In this document: positions 25,891-38,554 of the stretch, in pieces
Numbering within the stretch: the stretch's first letter is position 1
Layout of the letters: each line of letters starts with the position of its first letter
Notes under the pieces: generated by a model
The model's input: only the letters and a program-made list of their open reading frames with translations
Databases searched by the model: none
Told to the model about the DNA's origin: nothing
Source: Climacium dendroides
Taxonomy: Eukaryota > Streptophyta > Bryopsida > Hypnales > Climaciaceae
DNA length: 64,000 nucleotides
Assembly: GCA_950106755.1 (NCBI GenBank)
Contig: OX467091.1
Span: 11,673,538 to 11,737,537 of the forward strand
Direction: 5' to 3'
Made by a program: the position numbers and the translations under genes

Positions 25891-26572
25891 TCCAATTAGG
25901 TTCCATGTCTCAAGGCCTTCAATCTTTCTTGTCAACCTCTTCCTTAGTATTGTACTAGCCACTTGTTCCAATAGACAAATAATGACTCTCTATATTACTT
26001 CTCTTCAAATTTTCTTCTATGATGGCAAGGGCCTAAAGTAACTACTCACAACTAATTGTGATTTATTTGATAAATGAACCCTTCATATTCTTATCCAAAT
26101 ATGTAATAATTCTACTCATAAAAGTTGACGGTTGATTTTGGATGCATCAATTTTCAACAATATTAAAATTCATTGCTTAGACTTTTCAATGTCCCAAAAA
26201 TGAAAGCTAAGATTGAAAATTCAAAATGCTTCCTTGATTCTACTACTAAAACCCAACACAAGCTTAGACATCTTAATCCTAAGTCACTCCAAAGTCCATT
26301 GTATATTGGATAATGAACAAAGTTCATTAACCCTTAAAAGGCCTTGGGGTTCTTGTATACAATTTATATTTAGCCTTATAACTCTTCAATTCTAATTTAA
26401 TATAAAAATTGTGATACTTTATTATTTACTTACTACCATGATCAATAATTTAGTTTGTATTGAACAATATTTGGTCAATGTTTTTTTGGTCAAATATCAT
26501 TGTATTCATAATATACTACATGGCCGCAAAGGGCTTTCAGGCCCTTTTATGATTAAACCAATGTTTTGCACA

Positions 26573-26948
26573 TAAGGTAGAACTACCCAATACCACCATT
26601 TACCCAATTTTGCCACCTACAAGTTCCTCCCATTTCCGTCACTAGTCTATCTATTACCACAATCTTACTAATCCTTTATTATAATCCCAATGCACTTGGG
26701 AAGTGGACACATCAGTCCACACTTCAACAATGGTCTAATCATGCTCCATTAAGGGTTTACTCACAATTTAACATTTCAGCTTTGAAAAATCACAAAAAAT
26801 TCAATTCTTGTCAGAATGTCTTCATTCTTTTTGCAATTGACTTCTCTCTCTCAAACAATTCAATCTCTAAAAAATATGAGAGCTAATAAATAGCTTCTCC
26901 AAAGTACCTAGATAGCAAATTTGTGTGGTAATGGGTAGTTCTACCTTA
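26573..26948. mobile_element. TIR element (MITE-like), about 376 bp
   Basis: A 24-bp terminal inverted repeat, beginning TAAGGTAGAACTACCC at 26573 and inverted at 26925-26948, bounds a non-coding interior with one mismatch between arms. A nearby palindrome (AAAGGGC...GCCCTTT, about 26528-26546) lies just outside. Superfamily undetermined. Confidence 0.75.
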
Positions 26949-27535
26949 ACTTCTAATTCATCTAAGTTATGTACTTAATACCTTTGTCTTAGAAAATAAC
27001 CATGCATTAATTATGACTAAATTGATGAAATTGAGATAAATAGTATATTTTGTACACAAATAAAAGCCAATGTGTGAGAGTGTTTGGCTATCATGAAAGT
27101 GTTGACAATTCTTTGAGTTTATGCATTAGAGTGATGGTAAGGAAGTCTTTTGAAATAAGATATTGTGACTTGTTGGTTTTCAAAGCTATGGCATGAATTG
27201 ATCACAGTTCGGGGAGATTTTTAGCTTAACTGGCTAAAATCCTACATTTTCTCGGACCAATCGGTTGTTTGAAGCATTCTCTCGACTAGGCCTTTAAAAA
27301 ATAGAGAATATTTTATGATTTTCCTTTTAAATGATTGGGTTTTTTCCAAAGATTTTGAAATCAATTTGACAATTCTTGATTTCAATTGACTAACTTGTAA
27401 CTAAATGCCAGTACTCCCCATACATTGGAATTGATGTTCTTTCGTTGATAAGTGGTTTGTAGCCCAATGCTCAGGAGAATGTATGAACAAGTTGTCTCAG
27501 AATTCTGCTTCAAAACTGGCACTTCTTTTCTTTAG

Positions 27536-28100
27536 TATGAATTCACTAGGAATTTCTAAAGTGTTCAGCCCCAAAGAGTCAATAGACTACCTTAAAACTA
27601 ACAAAATCTGAAACGTAATGCTCATCTCACTACCTAATGCAGTCAAAATATTTTCTATTATAGAAGGCCAAAAAAGTCAATTTTTACAATGAACTTCACA
27701 CTGAAAAATCAAAAGTTCTTAATGAGGTCAGTGTTCACTCCATTGTTGTCATGTAAGACATGCATTGTGGCCCACATCTCACATACTGAAAACATAACAT
27801 TGCTAACCATCTTGGTTTCGTCCCCCCCAAGTGGAGGTATAATTCCCTCCTATATACCTGGGGGGAGAGTTTAGTTATAATGCTGCACAAGTCAGTGGCT
27901 TGGCAGAGGTGATGTAGCACCAAGTTGTCAAAGCTCGGTATGTCATTGGCAAGGCTATTGTTGAGGGCTCCTGATTTTTGGGGAGCAAAAGGGTCCCCCC
28001 AAGGGAAGGTTAATAATGTTATGAACCCCACACAATGAGTCATTTCCTAGGCGACCGTAATGGATCATTTGACCACAATGGGCTGTTTTACCTTACCAAA
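27536..28100 (+). repeat. Left copy of a diverged direct repeat
   Basis: This block shares ordered segments with 30740-31255, including AAGTGTTCA, AACAAAATCT, ATAGAAGG, AAAAAGTCAA, GTCATGTAAGACATGCATTG and TTTTACCTT. It lies on the 28-kb side of the Helitron relic. The pair may be old copies of one non-autonomous element. Confidence 0.65.
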
Positions 28101-28429
28101 CACATATCAAACCATTCCAAATGAAAAAGTCAAAGTAAAGACAGACCCTGAACAACCAGGGAGCCACAACCTAACATTATGTTTTAAAATTGAATATAAA
28201 TGAGCACCAGCTTATTATTAACTTCAATATCTAAGAGTTAAAATGAGTTAAAAGAGGGATGAAATAAACTTTGTTGTATTACAATACCCAACTAGTGTAG
28301 CCCTGTGTGCTATTGGCCCAATTATTATCATGATTTTATTATGCTTTTGTTTTTCATTTTTTTTATTAATTTATCTAAGTTTATTAAAAAAACAATGAAT
28401 ATGTATGTTTTCACCATTTTAATGAAATT

Positions 28430-29497
28430 CCCCATTTTGAGAAAGTACTACATACAATTGACTGTGGAAGAATACCAGGGTCCACAAATCTATACCTACA
28501 TTTTTTACAAATTGACCTTGCGGTTTGTTAATTGTCATAGTGAAAGCCAATTTAACAAGAAATTGTTGTTTAGAGAATTTAAAAGGTACTTCTGTTGTTG
28601 TTGGCTATAGTGTGATTCTTAGAATGAACGTTGTTTCTCCTACACGAGTTCCGGTTAAAATCTGGGCTTTAATAACATAGTTGCTTAAACGTGTCACTAT
28701 AAGGTGAGAACCATTACGAAGACCACGTTTTGGAGCATTATTCCGAAGTAGCGTGATTGGACATCCAACCTTAAGTTGCAACTTTGAAGGTGACAATCCA
28801 CCCAATTCCAAGGAATTGAGATATTATGTACGATATACATTATGATTGTCAACACCCACCTCTAATACTACAGTATCTGCGTAGGGGTTTGTGACACCCC
28901 TAGAAACATTAGAAAGACCTCTTTGTTGATACTATTAGCAACCTCATTCCGAGTTGATAAGATGGTTTGTTCTTTAAAATATTCATCATTTTGTAAAAGA
29001 ATATTGAGTATACCACTATAAATTTGTTGAATAAGGGACACCATTCCTTCACGAATTACTATTTCTTCAAGTAGCATAATGCAACCATTTGGATTAGTAG
29101 GAATTTGATCATTTCTAACTTCAAGGAGCCAATTTGCAAAATTTTGATTTTCCAAAAACATTGTAATTAAGCACATATTTTGTGTTAATTTCAATATACG
29201 CATTCTTAGCCACAATATTGATCTTCAAAGTGAAGTGGCTACTATTTGTGCTCTTGAACCTTTGACAATAACTGGTAGAATTTGACAAAAGTCACCTCCA
29301 AAAACTATAGTCATACCTCCAAAAATTGTATCATTATTACAAAGGTCATGCAATGTATGGTTAGGTGCCTCTGGACAATGACAATGTTGCATAAGAACTT
29401 CATTCCATATGATCAATGATGTTTTACGTAGAAGATCTGTGTGATCTAATGTTTTATCAAAAAAACATATGTCAATTCTAGACATGATATGCTCCAA
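28430..29497 (-). mobile_element. Helitron PIF1-like helicase relic, 5'-truncated
   Basis: Four minus-strand pieces read in the order of a plant Helitron helicase. First, 29497-29225 contains TSLIIWNE, then GGMTIVFGGDF and QILPVI (Walker B region and motif III). Second, 29215-28868 contains NFANWLL, then QIYSG and ILSTRNEVANSIN. Third, 28811-28605 contains VGCPITLLRN, RGLRNGSHLIV and IKAQILTG. Fourth, about 28565-28440 contains AFTMTINKPQGQF and HSQLYV. Stops and frame breaks separate them. The Rep domain and the ATP-binding Walker A are absent, so it is a dead fragment. Confidence 0.88.
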
Positions 29498-29585
29498 AAA
29501 CTAATATAATTTGCTCCAAAAATTGATATAATTTGTTCCAAAAACTGATCAAATTTGACAAAAGTCACCTCCAAAAATTGATAAA
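29490..29585. repeat. Short tandem repeat at the truncated end of the Helitron
   Basis: About three units of a roughly 30-bp sequence containing TTGCTCCAAAAA and TGATATAATTTG. The last part repeats the helicase segment GACAAAAGTCACCTCC, also found in the body at about 29,285. The repeat sits exactly where the helicase sequence stops. Confidence 0.7.
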
Positions 29586-30739
29586 AAAAACATATAATTC
29601 GATTGCACTTGCTATTTCTTACACTTGTACTAATGTGGGAAAAAAATTGAAAAATTTCAGCAACAAGATTATGTCAAACTCCTCATTGGCTCATTCTGAC
29701 TACAATGGGCAAGTTTACCTTATGTACAATCACTCAATTTTTCCATCTTCGGCAATAGATTTGCAATTACATAATTATTCCCTGTATTATTTGGTTTGTT
29801 CAACCTCAAATAAAATGTAAGGTAAGGTGTAATGTAAGGTAAGGCACCCATAGCTGATCAAATAAGCAATTCTAGATATGATTTGGAGCAACGCAAAGTA
29901 AATCAAATATTTTCATAGTTGCACTCATAGGAATGAGGAGGATTGCAAATTTTTTGGTAATTTTATTGCTTCAACTAAAATTACTATGAATTTTGGGTGG
30001 CAAAAAGTGCTCTAGACCTATAGCCAACGTTTAAACTCTTTTAATTTTGATCATTCAAGAACTACTTTCATTTTTATTGCTTCTTATTTTCTTGCTCACT
30101 ACTTTGGAACATGTGTCATGAACTTAATAGTCCAAACTTTGAAAAGAAGAAAAAAGCACATTCCAAGCCTCATTTGGAAATTTGTTCCAACCTTGGTTGG
30201 AAATATTGCGCCCTATTGATTGCTAATTGGGCACTGGTTAGAAATGGGTGCCTTCACCTTAGAGCCATCCATCGCCACCCATCACCCCATTGGCAATAAA
30301 TAGGATAGCAAAAATGTAGCAAAAGTTGGGATTAATTTCCAAATATGAGTTCTTGATTTCCAACCATCAATTCCTCCATTCTATTCATGACACATTTGCT
30401 TGGTTTGAAGTGCCAAAGTAAACAAGATGTAGTCTCTTAAATGAGCGGTTTTGAAATAGTCTACATTGGACATAGGTCCGATGCAACTTTTGCCTTCTAA
30501 AATTCATTGTAAATTCTCTTCCATTGATAAAATTACAAAACTTTCGGCAATCTTCCTTATTTCTATCTCTCCACTTGTGAAAATATTTCCTTTCCCTTCT
30601 TGTATTCCACAGTCAGAATTAGGAGTTTGACATCATCTTATTGTTGAAATTTTTCAATTTTTTCCCCACATTAATACAAGTGTGAGAAACAATGAGAGCA
30701 ATTGAAATTATATTCTTTTCACAAAGTGTGAATTTGCTG

Positions 30740-31255
30740 TGAATTTTTGAAGTGTTCAATGCATCATGGCCCTTTAGAACCAACAAAATCTAAATTCATG
30801 ATGCTTATTTTGTTCACTTAAAGCAGTCATTGTATTTTCTAATATAGAAGGTCTAAAAAGTCAAATCTTTCCTAATGAAGTCACTAATTACTCCATTACT
30901 GTCATGTAAGACATGCATTGTGGTCAAAATTTCACATACTGAAAAAACCCAATGATGGGGTCATTCCCTGGCTAGGGAGAATTGACCCCCTCATTGCCCC
31001 AACCAAGGGATAATTTGAAAATTTGCCCCCTATTTTGAGCCGCGTATTTTTATATTTCTTCACCTCTACAATCTAATTTGGGGCCTCTAATTGCAAATAT
31101 GAATTCAAAACTTCCAAATTTTTTCATGTGTTGCAAATATAAAATTCCAGTGTTCTTCCAAGAAGGCAATGAGGAGGTCAATTCACCCTGACCATCATTC
31201 CCTAGGTGTCCACTATGGGTCATTTGACTACGATGAGTTGTTTTACCTTCGGTGA
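30740..31255 (+). repeat. Right copy of the diverged direct repeat
   Basis: Partner of 27536-28100 in the same orientation, about 3.2 kb downstream. It shares the same ordered blocks, including GTCATGTAAGACATGCATTG near 30,901 and a GGGTCATTTGACTACGATG-like block near 31,217. Confidence 0.65.
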
Positions 31256-31645
31256 ATCATACAAAGCCTATAAATTTAGAGAGGGGATATTAAAGAGCAT
31301 TGACACTAAAATGTCGGTGACCACACTATACAAACACTGACACTAAATGCATACACGCTCTTATAGTGGCTTACTCGCACTGTATGCTCTTGCTTCTCCT
31401 TCCTGTTTGCATGGAAGCCATCAGGCATGTCTTCGCCAGAAGCCCGGTCTTCTTTTTCACAATGAAAAGCCGAAGATTGCAATGCTCCTTTCAACCGGCG
31501 AGATCTCTGCGCAATGCATTCTTTGCTCATCACAAGTAGGCGCTCCGATCGCTCACTTCAGAATTTTTGGTTGCAAATTTGCTTATGAATTGCTTGAAAT
31601 GTCTTGCCCAGACACCGCTAGCAACTTGATGGATGAGCCCCAGTA

Positions 31646-34600
31646 ATGGATCCCGAAATGAATTTCACAATGCAGGTCACATGGATCTCGATCTCGGGAG
31701 TTTGCAGAGGTTTTACCGAAGCACTCGTCGTGTGCGACTTCGTTTCAGGTCCATTTCGATTTTCACCTTTTCCGGTTGATTCTTGTGGTTTAGGGTTTCG
31801 TAACCAACAAGAACAGGGACTGCATTGTGATTATGAGGAGTATGATGTTTTGCAATTTTGCAATTTCATCAGAGACAATGTGTGCGCTACTACGACCAAA
31901 ACTTCAGCACTGAGTTTTTGCGACAAAAGTCGCAACAGAACACTGTGCCCCCGCTTCTTCCCTTTGCAGCTCAACCCTATGGCGAAGGGGCACACAAGGG
32001 TGTGCTAAAACGGTACACGGCTGCAACTAATAAAAGTGGAAGCAGAGTTGTGGAAGCCGGTATTTTCAATAGAATTCTGAAGAGGCTGATGAAGTTTGTT
32101 GGCGGAGTGGTGGCAATTTCTGGTGTGGCTGTTGCTGCCTCCCCTTATGTCGCCACATTTGGTCTTGATGCTGTCGTCTATCTGATCAACTTGAAAATTC
32201 CTGGTAAATTTTCAAATGCCACAACGTTCTTAAGTTCTAAGCGTGCACGTATCTTACTGTCATATAAATCTGTGAGATATGTTTTGGATTCAATCTATAT
32301 GTCTGAGAATGGTGTGCTTTAACATGCTACTTCTGTTTCTCACAATTGTCAAATCTGGGAACTGCTACCAGGGGACGGATGTGATGTCGGAGTCTTCTTT
32401 CTTCAGGACTTTAAAACTTTAAAATGTAAGAGAGTGTGTGTCAATAAAAGAAGATGTCAGAGGATCGGATCATCTTGGATACCCTAATTCTTGAGTTAGG
32501 AGATGGGCCCAAGGTGTTCGGAGCTTCTTTCAAGGATAACTCGATTTTAGCTTGACAAAGGATGTACCAGGGTTTTAACTAAAATTGAACTAACCCTAAT
32601 CTACTTGTGAGTTGGTCTCCCTGTCTCCTGTGTCTCCAGGTGCTTTTAAATTTTATTTTCCCATCTTTAGTTTGATGTGGTTCAGTTTTAGTTAGAATGC
32701 AGATACGTCTTAAGCCTTGACGTTCTGTATGTGCTTTTTGCTGCTAGTGTTTGCAGCTCCTCCTCCTATTTGTGTCGTAATTTGGAATGCGTTTAAAGTT
32801 TACGATTCCTTCATTTGATTTCTGCAATTTTTTTTATGAATTGAAAAATGTGGAAGCAGGCGTTCCCGTGACCTAAAGCAACAAATGGCATTACTGTCAT
32901 GACAAGCACTGAGTCTCTAAATGCATCAACCTCTTCCAATTCGGTTTCAGCCATGATAGTTGCTGGGATGCTTGATCCAGGAATTTGATGAGTGCAGCAT
33001 GGTCAGAAACTTTAGTTGCCATTATGGATAAGTTCTCATCAGCTCTTATTTGGATATTATTTCGCTCAATGATTTATTTAATGAGGCGGTAATTTTTGCA
33101 GGGTGGCAGGTGTGATCTTACATGTGGAATGGTTTGTAACGCACAGGTACATTATCGGTGGAATCTGTATCCCTTGGTTGGAGAGAGCCAGTTCGTGTAG
33201 AAGGCGTCAGTCTGAAAGGAGCTGATTCAAATCTCGTTTTGTCAATAGCCGAATACAAGACAAGTGCACATCTGTGGAGCCTCGTTGCCGGCAGGTCAGG
33301 GTTAGGTATAAGTTATGAATACCATTCTCGTTGGGTAGATAAGGTTTTTTAGCATTATTTAGTAGTCTATCTCTCTTTGACTGTGCATTATAAGGTAGAG
33401 GACAGTATTTGCGTCTCTTTGATTAACTTAATATGTATAGGAATTTGATTTTTGAGAGATAAGTATAGAGCTGTGGAGAGATCACTTTGGGTACATGAGC
33501 CAAATCTGTTGAGATCAAATTTTGATCAATGTGTTTGATTTTCGTATACAATTTCAAATGCATATAGCTGTAGACCAATATATGTGACAATAGACAAAGC
33601 CATTACATTCAAAGATGAGTGGCCATAGATTTTTGGTCAAGTCATTCCCACAGAAATCGCTTATAAGTCCAAACACATGAATGGATTGATGAGTTGCTGT
33701 TGGTAACAGGGGTCAGTATAGGAGTTGGATCAGGTTTCTAACTGTTCTAGTATCCTCCACCTTGTTATGTCACAGGAGATGCAGTTGTGGTGCAACCTAC
33801 TGTCGATTGGCGAAAAGAACCCAAGACAGGTCATCTATATTTCGACCTTGCTCTTACCTCCGTTGAAAAACTCAACATCATCAATCCTTATGTGAAGAAG
33901 AACTTCAAAGTTGTTCCTTCTGAGGTGGTGCCATGGAATGCAACAATGCAAGCTCCAGGAGGAAATCTTGAGGTAGTGAGCGGCAAGGTCATCTTACCTG
34001 GAGACATTGCTGCAGTGCTTGGATCTCATCTCCTCTTTGACATCGCATTTGGGAGTTCTGCAACAGGAGCGGACGCTTCTCCGTGGAAGGGAAATGAGGG
34101 TCGCTTTGGACACACACCTGTCCGTTGTTCTTTGTGGTCGAATTGTGCTCACTTGGAAGCACTAGCATATTTGAATTTCAGAAAGAATAGACTGGAGCTC
34201 CTTCAACCCATACTTGCAGAGGTCAGTGGAATATCTAACGCTTGTAACTACATGTTTTTTTGGTGTCTAATTTCTAAACTTTTTAATTAATCTATAGGAT
34301 CTTGCACCGTATTTTGATCAGAATTAAATCAATCCTTGACACGGGCACTACATAATGGAAAGGGGTGACAGGGATATATTTCGTCATTCACTAGGGGCTG
34401 GGGTTAGTTGACTGTCTGGGTAAGTTTATGGTGTCTGCTCTATATGTGCACGAGGAAAAACTCACGACACTATTTTTTGCTAAAAATTTTCAGATGGACT
34501 TGTCACCAGCTCTCGCAAAGTTCTATTTGGCCCAGATTAACCCGATATTGGGCCAGATTGTTGGACCTTCTATTGGTCGAGAGGATCTGCCTGATGTAAC

Positions 34601-36387
34601 TATGCATGTGACGCCAGCTGAGATGGTGTGGCCTGCCAATGAGTATTTCATTCGTATCGAGCCCATGAAAGTGGTATGCTATCCCTTTTAGAACTTCAGT
34701 GGAAGTCTCTTGATGTTGATAGCTCATTTATGCCCTTAGGGCCTGAATCAAAAATAGAAAGTCCACTTTGAAAGCGCGTTGTCAATTATAGTAACTTCTT
34801 AGACATATTTTTACTCCTCAAATCTATAGGGCATGGTTTCTTTGTTCTATTAGTAAATTTTTCTACTTTCATTGAAGCTTTCCAAATAGTTCATTTCAAC
34901 TCATATAGATATGGAATCAGCCATTTTTCATCATTTAGGCCTGAAGAATTAAATTGCGCATAAATGCGAGTAGTGAGAGCGTATATTGTCAATTCACGGT
35001 TGAACTTCTATCAATGTCCCATGCATGACCTGGAAACCTACTTGTTTGTCTGATGGATGCAGGTGTTAGCAAAAGGGCCACTCTTGCATGATTTATTATC
35101 GTTGCTTTCTCGAGGGGATTTGGAGAAGGGAAATCGACAAATTACGATGCAAACTTCCCCTGTTGAGGCCAACGTCCATGTGGCAGGTTCTCTGATTTGC
35201 TCTCGAGTGGATCTCCTGATTGCTGGTATGTGCCTAATGCTTTAATGCATCGCTTGTGTGATGGTTATAATTTCAATTTTAGGCTTGATAGTAGCGCCTG
35301 CTCATGAGAGACTTCTTTTAAGGCAGCATTAGGCGAAGGAACGATTAATTGAATGTGACATATTAGGACTCTTTTAGAGCACGTTCCAACAGTCTCCCTT
35401 GCAAGAGTTTCATGATGAGGAATTGGTGCTTACAATAACTCGTGTCCGGTGCATACAGATAAAATTCATGTGGCGACTTGGGGACTTATGGACCATGTAC
35501 ATGAGACCATGAAGATGACACTCGCAATTCCGGGGAACTCTTTAAGGGATCTTCTGGGGCTCACCAGGGTTTCTCCCGGTTACCATTTACAGGTATCTTT
35601 CCTCCTGATTTTGGAATTTGTGCATCAGTGTTGCAGACACATTTCTTTATTTCAGAGAGGTAACACACAGTAGAAATGAGTTAGTTCATTGAAATTCCAA
35701 TCCTAGTTATTGTAGGCATCTCAGAGTGTCCTCGGAATCGTCCTTATCGGGAAAAACAAACATGAAAACCATATTCAACAGAAGCCCGACATACGTTTCT
35801 GAATTTCTATGAAACTGAAGATCGTATTCTTTAGGAGTATTCCAATGACAATAATTGGTCTGAAGTTCGCAGCTACTGGCTGCATTGTCGTTTAGTCATG
35901 GTTGTCTTTCTCTGGTTTTTCTAGGACCCGTAATGTAAAGCTAGTCTTATTGCACACCATCTTGTCATTAGAACTTGCGCGAGTTACAAGTCATCTATCA
36001 ATCAAACTTTGAATCCTTTTAAAATTTGCACTCTGAAGGATCCAAATAAGGCCTACATTGATGCACAGGAATCCCCTTGCAATTGCTAACAAGAATCCAT
36101 ATCAATTTGATCAATCTCAGAACAGGAAGTGCATGGTGCTTGAAGTATATATTACTTTTAGGTGTGGTCATGCTAATCCGAGATTGAATGTGTGGTAACA
36201 GATCCCAATCAATGGGTCGTTTGACCGACCTCAAGTGGATTGGGCAGCCGCTGGCCGAGGGATTACGCAGCTCACTGTGCAGGAAAAATTAGGCGGCAAC
36301 TTGCTTTCAGCATTTCTTGAGCAGTTTGACGACACGGCCTCTGTGGTTCCCAAGCCCATTGGTGCCTTACCATGGGTTCGAGAGTAA
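31646..36387 (+). CDS. AsmA/TamB-like membrane-anchored protein
   Basis: Well-supported exons are A (to 32203), 33147-33305, 33776-34221, 34494-34673, 35063-35225, 35459-35592 and 36202-36387 (stop). All phases join. Exon A carries a basic stretch and then a hydrophobic segment (FVGGVVAISG..., about 32095-32187), likely a membrane anchor. The next exons read like an AsmA/TamB unit: LSVESVSLGW, PVRVEGV, LWSLVAGR, then GDAVVVQPTVDW. The last exon has IPINGSFDRPQVDW, resembling the family's C-terminal part. Bacterial relatives act in envelope lipid or outer-membrane protein transport, so an organelle-membrane role is plausible but inferred. The start is uncertain: ATG at 31646 spliced at 31675 to 31873 gives 542 aa in frame, and ATG at 32089 is the latest possible start. 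The plant orthologue's name is not recognised. Confidence 0.7.
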
Positions 36388-37181
36388 TGTTTGCACTCGA
36401 TAACCCGAGGCCCCAGGCGATTATAAGGCATCACCAGTTGACTATTCCACGCGTCCAATTGGTGCAACACGAAGGAGTCCCACCAAGTTCCAATTCGTAA
36501 CCCTCTCTTTCCCAGGGAGCAATGTGAGCCCTTCGATCCTCTAGATGGATGGCTGAGATTTAGTAGGTAGGGGATAGCTGGTTCTGTCCGCGGACTGGCT
36601 CGCTGCTTTGCAGCTCGTGATCCACAAGCTTGCTTCAGACCAGCGCAGGACACTCAGATCCTGGAGATTCCTGTTCTCTGAGAGCGCCAGGGAGAATGGG
36701 GTTCTATATGACTCTAGACCCTCCTTTTCTTTTTCAGCCGCGGTGTTCCATGTGACGATGAAGACGACAGATCGGGGAGAGAAGATGAGGAACTCAAGGT
36801 GCTGAAGCGCCTGGATGGAATTGATGGATGTGTTCTGTGAACTAGCTTCAGTTCAGTTGAGATGGATCGGTTCCAACACATGATTTTCTGTAATCTGGAC
36901 TGGCATTTGGCGGTGGTCGTAACAACATGAAAGACGACTTGGATTTTGCGGTCCTAGAGAATGGATTGTCACTGCACGTAACTTACATGTGACAGGATGT
37001 CGTCGTCTGGAACTTTCCACGAGAAAATTAAAGTTGAGAAACGAATGAAAACTGATCAGTATACTAGTCATCTGCGCTGTACAGTCGGGTCCAGTCATTT
37101 ACGATCTGCCTATTTGAGCCATTCAAATTTTCTTTTACAATGTAGAGTATAATTGATAGATTTTGGAAGAGATAATTATCA

Positions 37182-37448
37182 TTGCATCCTTACACAAAAT
37201 AGTGAAATTAGGTTGCCCCACACTAATTTCTCGACATTCTACACTATATAAATGTCTACAGTCATAGTAGAAGGATGCAGTAATGTAGGAACCATGTATG
37301 TTGCATGGATTGGTGCACTAGTTCATGGCTCGGGTTTAGAGAATTGCTTGTGCCACCATCTGGACAAGCAGTGAGTCATGAGGTAACTATCCTGAGTGAG
37401 GCAACCTAATTGTTAAGGCAACCTAATTTCACTATTTTGTGTATGCAA
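37182..37448. mobile_element. TIR element (MITE-like), 267 bp
   Basis: The left arm 37182-37217 (TTGCATCC..., AAAATAGTGAAATTAGG, TTGCC) is inverted at 37418-37448. The interior is non-coding. A 17-bp segment containing GGCAACCTAATT is tandemly repeated just inside the right arm. It abuts the long-armed element that begins at 37452. Confidence 0.75.
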
Positions 37449-37451
37449 TTG

Positions 37452-38082
37452 CACTCAAGCCTACGAAATTTCAAATTCAAAAAACCAAATTTTCATTTTT
37501 GGTAAATTTAAGTTAATTTTCATGGTTTTACAAGATATTTTATTGCAAGCAACTAGTGGTGAATTTTTAAAGTTTGATTGTGGATATATGTAGGGAGCAT
37601 CCATACGCACATCTTATCCTAGACAAGTTTCTCCAAAAAAGTTTCACAGTTCCTTTTATAAAGTTTTAAGTGTTAGGATGACAATGTCTAAATGTTGTAA
37701 GAATAGATATTTCTTTGTTATAATTAGATTTTTCTATTTGCCACTCATGTGGTAACTAATTTGGTACATTTGAGCATGATGGTACAATTACTTTGCTAAG
37801 ATCTAATTCAAATATAGAGATATTTATTTCACAAAGTTTAATCATATGATGCCTCAATTGAGCCTTTACTGGGAATTTATATTTTTGTTACTTAATGGGG
37901 TGTTTTTTAATATGAAAGATGTACATATGGATGTTCCCTACATATTTATGCAATTGAATTAAATAAATTCATCACCAATTATTTTTAATAAAATATTATG
38001 TAAAACCATGAAAACTAACTTCAAAAATTCATCAAAAATGGAATTTTGTTTTTTTTAAGCTAAAAATTGGTAGGCTTGAGTG
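37452..38082. mobile_element. Long-TIR foldback element, about 630 bp
   Basis: Arms of about 165 bp (37452-37615 and 37917-38082) are inverted copies. The termini read CACTCAAGCCTAC at the left and GTAGGCTTGAGTG at the right. Inner shared blocks include TTTTCATGGTTTTACA, GATATTTTATT and ATGTAGGGA. The centre has no open frame. Long arms suggest a MULE-like or foldback non-autonomous element, but no target duplication was defined. Confidence 0.8.
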
Positions 38083-38416
38083 GGATTGTGTGAGAATTGA
38101 GTGTAAATAATGCAAGATGAAAAATTCCAAATCTCTTCCACGCTATACAAAGAAATGTGCATGGCTCAAATAGGCAGTTTGTAAATGAACTAGACCTGAG
38201 TGTACATGTACAACACATTGTTGATAAATATGGCCCAAATTCGTATCTCCTAACAATGCCCAACCATGAGACTATGCAAAAAGGCAAAAGCTAATCAAAG
38301 TAAAAGACAATGTAATGTGCAAGGTTGCTTTTTCAATGGAAAAGAAAAAATAGTGAAGGTGAAAGGGTTGTCCAAATGGAAAAGACAAATGGGAAAAGCA
38401 AAGCCAATGACTTCAC

Positions 38417-38424
38417 CTATAAAC
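38417..38424 (+). promoter_or_regulatory. TATA box of the small secreted-peptide-like gene
   Basis: CTATAAAC lies about 130 bp before the ATG at 38555. It is followed by a CT-rich, CAACTC-rich leader typical of a plant 5' UTR. Transcription would be expected to start near 38,448. Confidence 0.5.
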
Positions 38425-38554
38425 AATCCATTTCAACTCACAATTCTCACTCTTCTCTTTTCAACTCAACTCTTTCAAAACCCTCATTTCCTTCACACTT
38501 CTTAAATTCTCATTTTTTTTCTTGCATCCCAAAACCTCAAAAGCATTGACAATC

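Larger units (their letters stand above)
23801..31640. other. AT-rich transposon-relic region
   Basis: Nearly 8 kb between SMARCAL1 and the AsmA-like gene. Identified contents are an inverted repeat at 25.75-25.89 kb, a TIR element at 26.57-26.95 kb, a Helitron helicase relic at 28.43-29.50 kb, and diverged direct repeats on either side of it. A short ATG frame, 31347-31646 (99 codons), lies directly before the AsmA-like gene and might belong to its leader. I see no other supported gene. Confidence 0.6.

Noticed and set aside
36231..36653. 140-codon minus-strand frame
   Set aside because: It lies opposite the last exon and 3' UTR of the AsmA-like gene, and that exon joins in phase with the preceding ones.
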